Position numbers and translations under genes: made by a program. From Bombyx mori (Eukaryota; Arthropoda; Insecta; Lepidoptera; Bombycidae): DNA of 64,000 nt. The stretch spans positions 746,501 through 810,500 of the forward strand of contig NC_085126.1 of the NCBI RefSeq assembly GCF_030269925.1. The letters run 5' to 3'. Shown piece after piece: positions 1 through 10,073 of this stretch. How positions within the stretch are numbered: position 1 is the stretch's first letter; each line of letters opens with the position of its first letter. The notes under the pieces are model-generated. The model saw only the letters and a list, made by a program, of their open reading frames with translations, was not told the origin of the DNA and did not search any database.

Positions 1-317
1 AGCAGTGTTTAAACAAACAGTGTTTTGTCACGTTTCAGTATAACTTTCACATTTATTTCAACGTTATCTGCTTAAATAAAACTATTTAGTATTATTATTA
101 GCAATGTGCCGAAACTAGATTACTGCTAAGCAATGATTATTGGAACCGTTCAGGGCTGCGGGGTTAGGTACCGCCAGCCGGTACAGCTAAGACTTCGAGC
201 TCATCTCTTAAAGTGATTGCAGCATTAACATTTACGGATTTCAATAACTACTTAACCACCACTGATATCTTAGGCATTGTTCATACCACTGGTCAAAAAC
301 ACAAAAAAAATGTGTAA
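1..317. other. Anonymous intergenic DNA
   Basis: I see no gene and no repeat that recurs in the window. Confidence 0.4.
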
Positions 318-690
318 AAAAACACGTGTGGCACTCGGGGACTGCCCCGGTAAAGCTATTACATTGCATTATTTATCAACTTACGCAATTATAATTAGAC
401 AATAATAATTTAACTTTAATTAGACCACGCTATGTTAATAAACATTAAAAATAGCAAAACATTAACTGTCCTCTTCACACTCATAAGCTAGACCGCGCGA
501 GAGAGAGATGGGCAGACTTTTCATGATGCGTATGCAGTGCGACGTCACGCCGCGCGTTTATTTGCAAACACTACACAAACGCAACTTGTGAATTTGTTGA
601 ACGCGAGCTACATGGTAAGCGGAGTGGGGGTGTTAGGTTTTATTTTCGTTACGGAATTTCTTGATTATCTCGCCGTGCTCAAAGCTTAAA
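318..690 (+). repeat. Dispersed repeat A, copy 1
   Basis: This shares most of its length with copies at 16325-16713 (inverted) and 20670-21065. Shared landmarks are GGCACTCGGGGACTGCC, the GAGAGAGAGATGGGCAG block and CGGAATTTCTTGATT. It encodes no protein I recognise. The class is unknown; it could be an untranslated end of a larger element. Confidence 0.75.
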
Positions 691-944
691 AACTTTTTTG
701 CTTTGAATTTGGGAAGGGAATAAAAACCGCTGTTTCTTCTCATTGTTCAGACGTCAACAAAACATCGCGTAGCACAGATTAAACAATTCGTTTATATTCG
801 ACTAATGTACGGGAATCGATGCAATGTAAACACATTATCGTAACAGATTATGCGGTGAACAATAACTTTAAAAATGTGTTATGGCGTATTCGCGGGAAAC
901 AATAACGAGAATTGTAAACGGCCGCGCACTTCTGTTTTAGTAAA

Positions 945-1363
945 TTTTTTAAGGGATTTTATGACCTGGCAACTAAGACCTTTAAGTCATGTTTTATTTT
1001 AATTTATATTCTTATTTTTATGAAAAATGATAATATGGAGTGAAATGAAATGAAGATGATTAATTTGAGACATTAATCAACTGGGACGAAATTAAATGAA
1101 ATGAGATGATATCGGATTAAAATAAAATCTCAGTAAAATGATGGTCATTTACTGAGATTTTTTCAGTGGACTTTTTGGAGGATCCTGAGAAGTTACGTCC
1201 AGTGGCTTTGTTTCATTTTCCCACATTTGTGCACTTTCACAGATATTAAACAGCTAATAAACCACCAATATTACACATTTAAATCTGAAGAAACACTAAA
1301 TAGACAAAATAAAACAAATCACACAACTTCACTTCTCGCGTTCCCGCCAAAAAGTCCCTGTTT
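945..1363 (+). repeat. Repeat B, left arm of a foldback pair
   Basis: The arm runs from near GGATTTTATGACCTGG to near CGCGTTCCCGCCAAAAAG. It reappears inverted at 1868-2272 and directly at 59262-59690. The arms differ by scattered substitutions, so they are old. No ORF is visible. Confidence 0.8.
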
Positions 1364-1867
1364 TAATATAACACCATGACGTATACTACAGACCCGATGT
1401 TGTAGAGGTTTGTCTTATAATTTAAATTGATAAAAAAAAAAAAAAATTGTTACTGGTAACAACGTAGGAGGTCAATAGCCTCTAAGGCGCGCAAAGCTGT
1501 GTGAATTATTTCATTTTGTTAATTTTATTGTTTCTTTGAGTTCAAACGTGTATTAATTGCGGCTTAATAACGTTTAGCATCTGTCAAAGTGCACGAGTGT
1601 GGGAAAACAAAGTCGCAAATACTTCTTCTCGGGTTCTTAAAAAAAAACTCTACAGAAGTCTCAGTGAATTCCTACTATTTTATTAAGACGTTATATAATT
1701 ATGTTTTATTAGTGTGTTGTGTATTATTTAATTCAGTTTTAATAGATTACAATTTCAATTAGCTCAACATTTCATTCTACTCGGTTTTTCATATACCATA
1801 TTTATAAGATAGTTGAAGATTTTTATAAACACAACACAGGCAACATTGATATACATTCAATAAAAAA
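1364..1867. other. Foldback spacer with a diverged third repeat B piece
   Basis: Between the arms, about 1490-1665 is a decayed minus-oriented copy of the repeat B half that carries the GTGCAC, GTGGGAAAA and CAAAGTCGC landmarks. The rest is AT-rich with no recognised content. Confidence 0.55.
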
Positions 1868-2272
1868 GACTTTTTGGCGGGAACGCGAGGAGTGAAGTTG
1901 TGTGATTTGTTTTATTTTATCTATTTAGTGTTTCTTCAGGTTTAAATGGTTAACGGTGGTTTATTAACTGTTTAATATCTGTGAAAGTGCACAAATGTGG
2001 GAAAATGAAACAAAGTCGCTGGACGCAGCTTCTCGGGATCCTCCAAAAAGTCCACTGAAAAAATCTTTGTAAATGACCACCATTTTACTAAGATTATATT
2101 TCATTCCATATCATCTCATTTCATTTAATTTCATCCCAGTTGATTAACGTATCAAATTAATCATTTTCATTTCATTTTACTCCATATTATCATTTTTCAT
2201 AAAAATAAGAAAACAAATTAAAATAAGACATGACTTAAAGGTCTTAGCTACCAGATCATAAAATTACTTTAA
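1868..2272 (-). repeat. Repeat B, right arm of a foldback pair
   Basis: This is the reverse complement of the arm at 945-1363. It starts with the GACTTTTTGGCGGGAACGCG end and finishes near CCAGATCATAAAATTAC. Together the arms could form a stem of roughly 400 bp. Confidence 0.8.
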
Positions 2273-2445
2273 AAAAAAAATATCATTAAAAAATAAATGC
2301 CGAAACAAGGCAACCTGCTTACAAACAGACGAGAATGTATTACTTAACCGCTTTGCATTTATTTAAAGATAGATATTCGTACTGATTTACTTTTTTCTCT
2401 TATCTAATGGCTACTACTACCTACTATATCTACTATACTTAATCC

Positions 2446-2580
2446 CAAGAGGCTATTCCAGCTACGCCCGGACGGGGGTAGGTGAGCTCATGGGCAAAAG
2501 CAGTGCTTCGCTAAATCTACCTCCGGATCGGAATCGCGACCCACTGAGAAGATCCTGCGAGAAACTCAGTGGGCTGATTG
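2446..2580 (-). repeat. Truncated LINE 3' UTR fragment (repeat K)
   Basis: It carries the block GATCGGAATCGCGACCCACT followed by GAGAAACTCAGTGGGCTG. The same block occurs in the 3' region of the Jockey-like element family and at 41108-41265 and 58358-58500. Confidence 0.6.
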
Positions 2581-2648
2581 ACTTTACGAAATTGTATTAT
2601 ATACAGACAGCTAAGGTCAATGCTTTATACATTTTTTTTTTATTTCTA

Positions 2649-2945
2649 CTAGCTGACCCAGCAGACATCGTAGTGCCTCAATCGGTAAATAAAAGACCTA
2701 AACTTTTGTATAAAATAACCTAAAAACAAACAAAAGGAATCCGTCCGACGGGCGACACATCAAAGGAAAAACAAAATTGTTATTTTTATTTAATTCCAAG
2801 CATTTTCATGTTTATTTACCTTTTAAACCTTCTCTGAATTTCCACAAATCATTCAAGACCAAAATTAGCCAAATCGGTCCAGCCGTTCTCGAGTTTTAGC
2901 GAGACTAACGAACAGCAATTCATTTTTATATATATATAGATATAG
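2649..2945 (+). repeat. LINE-like 3' end (repeat C)
   Basis: It begins near CTAGCTGACCCAGCAGAC and ends in a TATATAGATATAGAT microsatellite, with CAAATCGGTCCAGCCGTTCT inside. Copies lie at 30401-30651 (inverted) and 61503-61700. The layout resembles RTE-type or related SINE 3' ends common in Lepidoptera; the class assignment is inference. Confidence 0.65.
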
Positions 2946-3520
2946 ATTAATCAAAATATAAACATGGTATCGATGTAATTCTGCTAGCGCATTGGTAACT
3001 TTTCAACGCCCTTCTTGAAGAAGTCAAGTGTACGGGAGCCAACAAACACTTCAAAGGCATTTTGTACTCTCGGGTATCGAATTGAAGTTGAAGAAGTTGC
3101 CTAAACATTGGAAAAAATAGAGATATGTCGGCGCAAGGTCTGGTCAGTGCGGTGAATGACACAAACTTCCAACCGCGAGCTTTTGAAGTTTGGTCTGTTG
3201 TGCAGTATGAAGTCTAGCGTTGTCGTGTTGGAGAAGCTAGGATGAGCTATTAAACCAAGTTGACCGGAAATTCTCGAGTTTCTTTATCGTTGTGACTGAC
3301 ATCCGCAGTAATACTGGCGCCATTTGGTAAGAAGCTGTGATGAATTATACCGGCATTAGACCACAGAACAGTGACCATTACTTTTTTTAGTCGTAAGTTT
3401 TCGTTTGGGGCATCGTCTAGGTGCTGAACCAGGGTGTAATCGACTTTATGACCGCTTATGAGTATCAAAAATAATCGATACTTGGTACGAAACTCGAACA
3501 TCCGTGTAGGTATGCAATAA
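2946..3520 (-). pseudogene. Mariner (DD34D-like) transposase relic
   Basis: Translating the minus strand gives segments typical of DD34D mariner transposases. The segment KKVMVTVLWSNAGIIHHSFL lies near 3330-3400. The C-terminal segment SRTLDFFKKGVEKL lies near 2985-3035 and is followed by an in-frame stop. The segments fall in different frames, so the gene is dead. The N-terminal helix-turn-helix region and clear terminal inverted repeats are not seen. It is unrelated to the younger DD37D mariner at 46-47.3 kb. The downstream edge abuts repeat C and the upstream edge abuts a Bm1 tail. Confidence 0.7.
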
Positions 3521-3553
3521 AAATAACAACAAAGTGTATTGAGGCTTTTTAAA

Positions 3554-3785
3554 TTTTTTTTAATGCTTAGATGGGTGGACGGTCTCGCTGCCCACCTGGT
3601 GTTAAGTGAATACCGGGACCCATAGACATCTATAACGTAAATGCCGCCGTCCACCTTGAGATATAAGTTGTAAGGTTATTACAACGACTGCCCCACCCTT
3701 CAAACCGAAACGCATTACTGCATCACGGCAGAAATAGGCATGATGGGGTACCTACCCGTGTGGACTCACGGCGTCCTACCCCCCA
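3554..3785 (-). repeat. Bm1 SINE, 5'-truncated
   Basis: It starts on the plus strand with a T-run and GCTTAGATGGGTGGACG, the complement of the Bm1 tail, and continues to the CCGTGTGGACTCAC region. The tRNA-like head is missing. Confidence 0.85.
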
Positions 3786-4325
3786 TAAAAACACACTGTG
3801 CGTGACCAAGCTTCTCATATACTAATTAGTAGAAACGAAAGGAAAAGTCCTCATCCGGGGACGCACTCAGGACTGGATTTCATATTTACTTTAGTGCGAA
3901 TCTGAGCGAAGGTAGTCCTCATAGGGCCTTATGAGAACATAGTCTAGGAGCCATACAAACTTTTAATTTATTTAATAATTAATTATTTTAAATGTAATTA
4001 TAATAATTACAGAATTTGTCATTAAATAAATCATGGGAAGTGACATTAAATGATGATTACAAGGTTAATCAAAATGAATATATTATATACTGTTTTTCCG
4101 ATAGCATCAATAATTTATAAATTGTTTTTCTTTCAAACAATACAAAACTATAATGCATGAATTTACATATTCTAGTGGAACTTAGTATTCCGATGTTTAC
4201 AAGTTAATTGTTTCTACCATGATGCAGTGGATGAAATCTAATGCGATCGTTCACAGAGGTACTGGCTCAAAGGATACTGCACCGTATCTTTTTGTGTTTT
4301 TATCAACATCATTAAAAATATAGAG
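3786..4325. other. Anonymous DNA flanking the errantivirus
   Basis: No gene is seen; the second half is AT-rich. The last four bases, 4322-4325 (AGAG), are the left target duplication of the errantivirus. Confidence 0.5.
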
Positions 4326-4563
4326 AGTTAAGTCGGGCACCTCTGCTGACGCATGTCTGCAAAGGCAGATCTTCGGCGAACTCAACTGCTGAATTGTGGA
4401 ATTCGCAGACGACGGCATCCGCTGGACCGGTGGTCCGATGCCCTTCCCGTTAGATTAAGATTAGTAATAAGTTAGTCTTAAGTCAGATTTGGTACGGAAT
4501 AAACGTTCATAAAATATAATTTCTATTTTTTAAAACGTACTCCGCGTGGCCCGCAACTTGACT
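4326..4563 (+). repeat. Errantivirus 5' LTR
   Basis: 238 bp, beginning AGTTAAG and ending TTGACT, with short AGT/ACT inverted ends as in errantivirus LTRs. It matches 11681-11918 exactly by eye. An AATAAA lies near its 3' end (about 4498). Confidence 0.95.
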
Positions 4564-4580
4564 GGCGCAGCCGGTAGGAT
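4563..4580 (+). other. Primer-binding site
   Basis: TGGCGCAGCCGGTAGGAT begins at the last base of the LTR. It resembles the tRNA-Ser type primer site used by 17.6-like errantiviruses. The tRNA identity is inferred from memory of that group. Confidence 0.7.
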
Positions 4581-4729
4581 TTCCGCGATCGCGAACTCAA
4601 TCTTGAAGTAATCGCGACGTACGTTTTTACGCGTTTAACGGAAATTCGAACAAAATAAATTCGTCAAGACACCACGACCACAACAGCTCCGGAAGACACC
4701 ACCATCTGCTTGAGATTCACCCCGAGGAT

Positions 4730-4750
4730 ATGGACAGTCTGTGAGTAGAC
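4730..4750 (+). promoter_or_regulatory. Candidate env splice donor in the leader
   Basis: A leader ATG at 4730-4732 is followed 11 nt later by a near-consensus donor GTGAGT at 4741. Errantivirus env mRNAs are made by splicing a short 5' exon to a site near the end of pol. Plausible acceptors lie at 10060-10062 and 10095-10097. Only the second is in phase with this leader ATG; the first would run into a stop at once. Confidence 0.45.
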
Positions 4751-5022
4751 CCTAATCGCTATTTTCATTCCATTCCATTCCTTAGTATAATAGTTATACG
4801 TTTTTCTAGAAGACAGAGCGCTATTTCCAAAATTCGAAAAGTGTTTTTAGTTTTCTTTTAGCTAGAAATTAAGTGTAAAATTAATAAAAGTACATATAAT
4901 ACATAAAATTAAAGAATATTGAAATTTACTTTTAGTTATAAGAATTACAAAATTTTATACGACATACTTATTAAAATTATTTCAATTTTATTTAAACAAA
5001 TTAATTATTAAAATAAATTAAC

Positions 5023-6279
5023 ATGTTCAACATATCTCAGATACCACGTGAAATTGCTAACGTCATCCCCAAATTCGACGGTGACGAAAAGTTATTAAAT
5101 TTATTTATTAGAAAATGCGAATATGTAATTCGATTGTGTCGTGTAGATGATAGTAGAGAACAGGACTTATATATATTTCATGTTGTGACATCCCGATTGT
5201 GTGGGAAAGCCGCAGCTCTTATTAGTGAAAGACAAGACTTAGATACATGGGACTCATTAAAAACAGCCCTAGAACAACATTTCGGAGATCCACGTTCGGA
5301 AGAATGTATTGCAATAGAATTAGAAACTTTAAAAATTAATAACGGAGAATCGTATCTTGATTTCTGTAATAGAATACAGCATATTAAAAGTACTTTGATT
5401 GCAAAAGTAAATTTAATACAGGATGATAGCCTTCGTAAAAGTAAAGTTATAATATATGACAACATGTCTATGAATGTGTTCTTATATAATCTACCGGAGG
5501 ACCTTCTTCGTATAGTTAGATTAAAAGGATGTGATTCGTTAGAAAAAGCACTAAGTATAGTATTAGAAGAAGTTAACTTTATGTTCCAATATAGTTCACG
5601 CAATAAAATGTTAAAACAACAAAATACCCAGTGTACGGCTCCTAGACCTCAACCGTTCAACAATTTTCAATTTTCAGATAAAAATGTAATAAAACCTCAT
5701 TTCATTAGTAACACACAACCTCAGTATAAATTTGGTATTCCACAGAATGTCGCAACCATGTCAAATCAACCTCAACAGCAAAATAAATTTAAATTTGGAA
5801 TTCCCGCTAGCAAACAAATAAAATTACCACAAACGCAACAATTCGGATATCGACCTCAAAATCAAACTCATTTTGGATATCGACCACCTTTGAACCAAAA
5901 TCAATTTGGTTACAAACCAAACTTAAATCAACCTCAATTCGGTTACAGACCCCAGTTAAATCAGAATAACCCTCAATTCGGTTATAAACCCCAACAATTC
6001 GGATATCGTCCCCCACAGGTGTTACAACCTAGGAACGGATCGACTGATGTTAGTATGCGTACCGCTAAGCCACTAGGAATACGCATGAACGAATTATACA
6101 ACTTAAACGATGACGATAATAATTATAACCATTCTGAAATTCAGAACCCTTCATACGATGATTATAGTAATACAGAAGTAATGGAAGAGTTTGAAGCAAT
6201 AAAAACTGATCAAACCGAAGAATACGACCCCGTAGTAGAAAATTTTCACATAATTACCAACAACCAACCCCCGAGATAA
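5023..6279 (+). CDS. gag: Errantivirus Gag
   Basis: This is a 418-residue structural protein that would assemble the capsid. Residues about 1-200 are a charged, mostly helical capsid-like region. From about residue 237 it becomes a Q/N-rich tail with two FGIP and six FGY(R/K)P motifs (nt 5731-6012), then an acidic end. There is no CCHC zinc knuckle, as expected for errantiviruses. The ATG at 5023 is the first in this frame after a 440-nt leader. The ORF ends in two consecutive TAA codons. The pol frame opens in the -1 frame before this stop, and a slippery site lies 31 nt before the stop codon. Codon use is AT-rich like pol. Confidence 0.9.
   Translation: MFNISQIPREIANVIPKFDGDEKLLNLFIRKCEYVIRLCRVDDSREQDLYIFHVVTSRLCGKAAALISERQDLDTWDSLKTALEQHFGDPRSEECIAIELETLKINNGESYLDFCNRIQHIKSTLIAKVNLIQDDSLRKSKVIIYDNMSMNVFLYNLPEDLLRIVRLKGCDSLEKALSIVLEEVNFMFQYSSRNKMLKQQNTQCTAPRPQPFNNFQFSDKNVIKPHFISNTQPQYKFGIPQNVATMSNQPQQQNKFKFGIPASKQIKLPQTQQFGYRPQNQTHFGYRPPLNQNQFGYKPNLNQPQFGYRPQLNQNNPQFGYKPQQFGYRPPQVLQPRNGSTDVSMRTAKPLGIRMNELYNLNDDDNNYNHSEIQNPSYDDYSNTEVMEEFEAIKTDQTEEYDPVVENFHIITNNQPPR
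6240..6246 (+). promoter_or_regulatory. Candidate -1 ribosomal frameshift site
   Basis: The heptamer A AAT TTT sits in the gag reading phase and fits the X XXY YYZ rule. After a -1 slip the frame is open without a stop through to the pol ORF. Gag-Pol frameshifting is the established strategy of this group. A downstream RNA structure was not evaluated. Confidence 0.6.
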
Positions 6280-6344
6280 TAAACTTAAATTGTAACGCAT
6301 TAAAATTACCATATATTAACATCCCCGAAATCAATGGTAAATTT

Positions 6345-9300
6345 ATGATAGATACCGGAAGTTCACGCTCATTTATTAGCCCTAAGCTGGTTACTAAATA
6401 TTTCGAAAATTTTAAGTACTATGAACCCTTTGAAGTAATTAGCACACACGCAACTAGTAAGCACGACGAAGTAATATATATACCGTTATTTCCAACATTT
6501 AATAGTGACGAGATGCATAAATTTTATATATATGACGTAGACGGACGTTACGACGGACTAATAGGAAGTGATCTACTAAAACAGCTAGATACAAAAATTG
6601 ATATGAAAAATTTATTACTACATACAAATACTACTAAAATACCTATAATATATAATCCCGGTTGTTCAATTAAAATAGCCCCGCGTTGTGAACAAAGAGT
6701 TAGGTTACCTACAAACCTACGGAACGGACAAGCAATAATGAATTATAAAATATTTTGTGATGGAGTTAGAATGCCTAGTGCAATAGTAAGATGCGAAAAC
6801 GGTTTCGCGACGACGGTCATACAAAACATTAAAGACCGCGAAGTAACTTTAAATTTCCTTACACCAGTAACCGTAACTGAATACAATAGTGACACATGTG
6901 AAATTAACAATATAACTGACATTGACATGACAAACATAGACGTAGACAGTATATTAACCGAAAATTTAAATAATAAATTACGATTAGATCACATGAATGA
7001 AGAGGAGAAAACATACATTCGTAAACTCTGCTCAGAATATAAAGATATATTTTATTCTGAAAAACTACCCTTGACTTTTACCAACGATGTTAAACACCAC
7101 ATTCGCACTCGTAACGAAGACCCTATTTTTATACGACCATATAGACAGCCCCAAGTGATTAACGACGAAATAAATAGACAAGTTGAGAAAATGTTAGAAA
7201 ATAATATAGTAACTCACTCTCACTCACCCTGGAGTGCACCCGTGCACCTAGTACCAAAAAAAATGGACGCTAGTAATGAAAAGAAATATAGACTTGTAAT
7301 AGATTACCGTAAACTTAATGAAATTACCATCGATGACAAATACCCATTACCAAATATTACAGACTTATTTGACAAATTAGGACGCAGCTGTTACTTCTCT
7401 ACCCTAGATTTAGCTAGTGGTTACCATCAAATTGAAGTCGCTGAAAAGGACAGACAAAAAACCGCATTTAGCACAAATGCAGGACATTATGAGTTTACTC
7501 GTATGCCCTTCGGACTTAAGACAGCTCCGGCTACTTTTCAAAGAACCATCGATAATGTGCTGCGAGGACTACAAGGAATACACTGCCTAGTATATTTAGA
7601 TGATATTATCGTCTATTCGTCTAGCCTTCAAGAACATTTAGACAAATTAAGGACCATTTTTGACAGACTTCGAAAAACCAACCTTAAGGTACAATTAGAC
7701 AAGTCAGAATTTTTGAGGAAAGAAGTTCTATACTTAGGACATACAATCACGAGCAATGGCCTTAAGCCTAATAATGATAAGATTAAAGCCGTTTTAAACT
7801 ACCCCCTACCCCGTACTACTACCGAAATAAAAAGTTTCTTAGGACTAATTGGTTATTATCGACGTTTCATAAAAGACTTTGCAAAGATTACACAACCTAT
7901 GACCGCTAGATTAAAAAAGAAACGTTCAATGCCAATAGACGACGAAAAATATATAGCCGCCTTCCAAAAATGTAAAGAGTTATTAGTAAATGCCCCTATC
8001 TTACAATATCCAGACCCTGAAAGACCATATATATTAACAACAGACGCTTCAGAATTCGCTCTCGGTGCAATATTATCACAAGGAACAGTAGGAAATGACA
8101 AACCTGTGGCGTATGCCAGCCGAACTTTAAATGATGCTGAAACACGGTATAGTGTAACTGAAAAAGAATTGCTTGCAATCGTTTGGGCAGTCAAACATTT
8201 TCGACCCTATCTTTATGGTAGAAAATTTACAATTGTGACTGATCATAAACCCCTCACTTGGCTTAATACCCTTAAAGAGACAAACAGTAGACTGACCCGT
8301 TGGAGACTTAGACTATCAGAATACGATTTTAACATCATTCATAAAAGTGGAAAACTGAATAATAACGCAGACGCCTTATCGCGTATTAAAATAAATGCCT
8401 TAGACAAAGATAATAGCTCATTGAAAGTAAACGTTGACAAAGATATAAATAGAAATAAACATGTAAAAGAAATTATTAAAGAAATAGAAAATTTGCGTAG
8501 AGAACCCGAGGAAAATTTAGAAACTATGTCTATTTCCGACACAGACTCTGAGAGAACTTTAACAGCCCATTGTCGCTCACCTTACTCAATACCATACTCT
8601 AGTTCCACCCTGACCGCATCCGAAGGTTCACCTAGTAACACAGAAACTGCTCATTCCGCACAAGATACAGAATCGAAAGGTATTCCTATCTTACAAGAAG
8701 CCATAGACACAAAACCAAATCAAATTCTAGTGTATACATGGCTTATCGACAAACTCTCAGTTAAAAATTTGTCTAGAGAAAAACAAAGAATTTTAGAAGT
8801 CCACCTACCAGTTAATCGACCTGACCTCGTTAAACAGTTTCTTAAGGAATACATAAAGAACAATACTAAATACTTCATTTATTTCGAAGATGACCAACAT
8901 AGGAGACAATTTACAGAAGCAGTAATCTTTTTATTCAAAAAGGAAATGGTACAATTTTTCGAATGCACTAAAAGAGTAGTTTTTATTGAAAATGAATTAG
9001 AACAAAAAGAAATCGTTGAAAAATATCATACAGGTAAAACATGTCACCGAGGTATAAGAGAAACACTTACACATATTAAACGCACATACTTTTGGCATAA
9101 AATGGAACAAACCGTTTCAAGTGTCATAAACTCTTGTGAAGTATGTAAACGTATGAAATACGACAGGAAACCCCTCAGACCTACACTACAATTAACACAG
9201 ACACAGACTAAACCATTAGAAGAACTTTTTATCGACTTATTTACTATCGAAGGACATTACTATCTTACTATTATTGACGCCTTCAGCAAACTGGGACAAG

Positions 9301-10073
9301 CACTAGAAATTACAAACCGATCTACTCCTGAAGTAGTACGAGCCCTAATAAAATACTTTTCATTTTATGGGATACCCCAAAAAATTAGCTCGGATCCCGG
9401 TACGGAATTTAATAATGCACTTCTAAAAGAACTCTTATCATTTTACAAAATAGATTTACACATCAGTACACCTAACAACCCGAACTCCATGGGACTCATA
9501 GAAAGGTTCCATTCCACAATACTAGAAATATATAGATTGGCTAAATACGAACAAAAATACACGGATGCAGCATCCATAATGACCTATGCTATTATGGCCT
9601 ATAATCAGTCAATTCACTCCAGTACTGGCTACACCCCATTCGAGATATTCCTAGGACACACAGACTCTAGAAATACTTTTGATGCCGACTTTAATAAGCA
9701 ATATATACAACAATTAATAAAAGAACACGCAAAAAGAACTAAATTTTTATACAAACATATTTCGGAACAAACAATAAAAATGAAGGAAAAACGAAACGAA
9801 AAAAGAGCAGGAGAAACAGAATTTAATATTAAACCAGGAGACACCATATTTTCCAAAAACACAAATAAAAGAATTAGCAAAGATAAGCCGCGTTACCAAA
9901 AAGCTATAGTAACAGATGACATAGTCAGAAACACAGTTCCCGTTCAAATAAAAGAACGTAGTACAAAAGTTCCATTAAAAAACATTAAACGCCCTTCACA
10001 GGCACCTCCGCGTCCTCCTGATGACGATCATGACGACGCAAGTCCACGCCCTTCAACTTCAGGTATTAAATAA
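6345..10073 (+). CDS. pol: Errantivirus Pol (protease, RT, RNase H, integrase)
   Basis: This is the polyprotein for reverse transcription and integration. Counting from the first in-frame ATG: the aspartic protease DTGSS is at residues 3-7; reverse transcriptase has LDLASGYHQ and the catalytic YLDD near 415; RNase H starts with TTDASE near 565 and has TDHKPL near 630. Integrase has an H-H-C-C finger around 890-935 and catalytic D, D and E near 963, 1015 and 1051. The region before the first ATG is open back to the gag overlap, so the real N terminus probably comes from -1 frameshifting in gag. No internal stop or frame break is seen. The 3' end overlaps the start of the env frame by about 50 nt. 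Confidence 0.95.
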   Translation: MIDTGSSRSFISPKLVTKYFENFKYYEPFEVISTHATSKHDEVIYIPLFPTFNSDEMHKFYIYDVDGRYDGLIGSDLLKQLDTKIDMKNLLLHTNTTKIPIIYNPGCSIKIAPRCEQRVRLPTNLRNGQAIMNYKIFCDGVRMPSAIVRCENGFATTVIQNIKDREVTLNFLTPVTVTEYNSDTCEINNITDIDMTNIDVDSILTENLNNKLRLDHMNEEEKTYIRKLCSEYKDIFYSEKLPLTFTNDVKHHIRTRNEDPIFIRPYRQPQVINDEINRQVEKMLENNIVTHSHSPWSAPVHLVPKKMDASNEKKYRLVIDYRKLNEITIDDKYPLPNITDLFDKLGRSCYFSTLDLASGYHQIEVAEKDRQKTAFSTNAGHYEFTRMPFGLKTAPATFQRTIDNVLRGLQGIHCLVYLDDIIVYSSSLQEHLDKLRTIFDRLRKTNLKVQLDKSEFLRKEVLYLGHTITSNGLKPNNDKIKAVLNYPLPRTTTEIKSFLGLIGYYRRFIKDFAKITQPMTARLKKKRSMPIDDEKYIAAFQKCKELLVNAPILQYPDPERPYILTTDASEFALGAILSQGTVGNDKPVAYASRTLNDAETRYSVTEKELLAIVWAVKHFRPYLYGRKFTIVTDHKPLTWLNTLKETNSRLTRWRLRLSEYDFNIIHKSGKLNNNADALSRIKINALDKDNSSLKVNVDKDINRNKHVKEIIKEIENLRREPEENLETMSISDTDSERTLTAHCRSPYSIPYSSSTLTASEGSPSNTETAHSAQDTESKGIPILQEAIDTKPNQILVYTWLIDKLSVKNLSREKQRILEVHLPVNRPDLVKQFLKEYIKNNTKYFIYFEDDQHRRQFTEAVIFLFKKEMVQFFECTKRVVFIENELEQKEIVEKYHTGKTCHRGIRETLTHIKRTYFWHKMEQTVSSVINSCEVCKRMKYDRKPLRPTLQLTQTQTKPLEELFIDLFTIEGHYYLTIIDAFSKLGQALEITNRSTPEVVRALIKYFSFYGIPQKISSDPGTEFNNALLKELLSFYKIDLHISTPNNPNSMGLIERFHSTILEIYRLAKYEQKYTDAASIMTYAIMAYNQSIHSSTGYTPFEIFLGHTDSRNTFDADFNKQYIQQLIKEHAKRTKFLYKHISEQTIKMKEKRNEKRAGETEFNIKPGDTIFSKNTNKRISKDKPRYQKAIVTDDIVRNTVPVQIKERSTKVPLKNIKRPSQAPPRPPDDDHDDASPRPSTSGIK

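Noticed and set aside
5178..5603. 141-codon minus-strand ORF within gag
   Set aside because: It is antisense to a well-supported Gag frame and has no motif.
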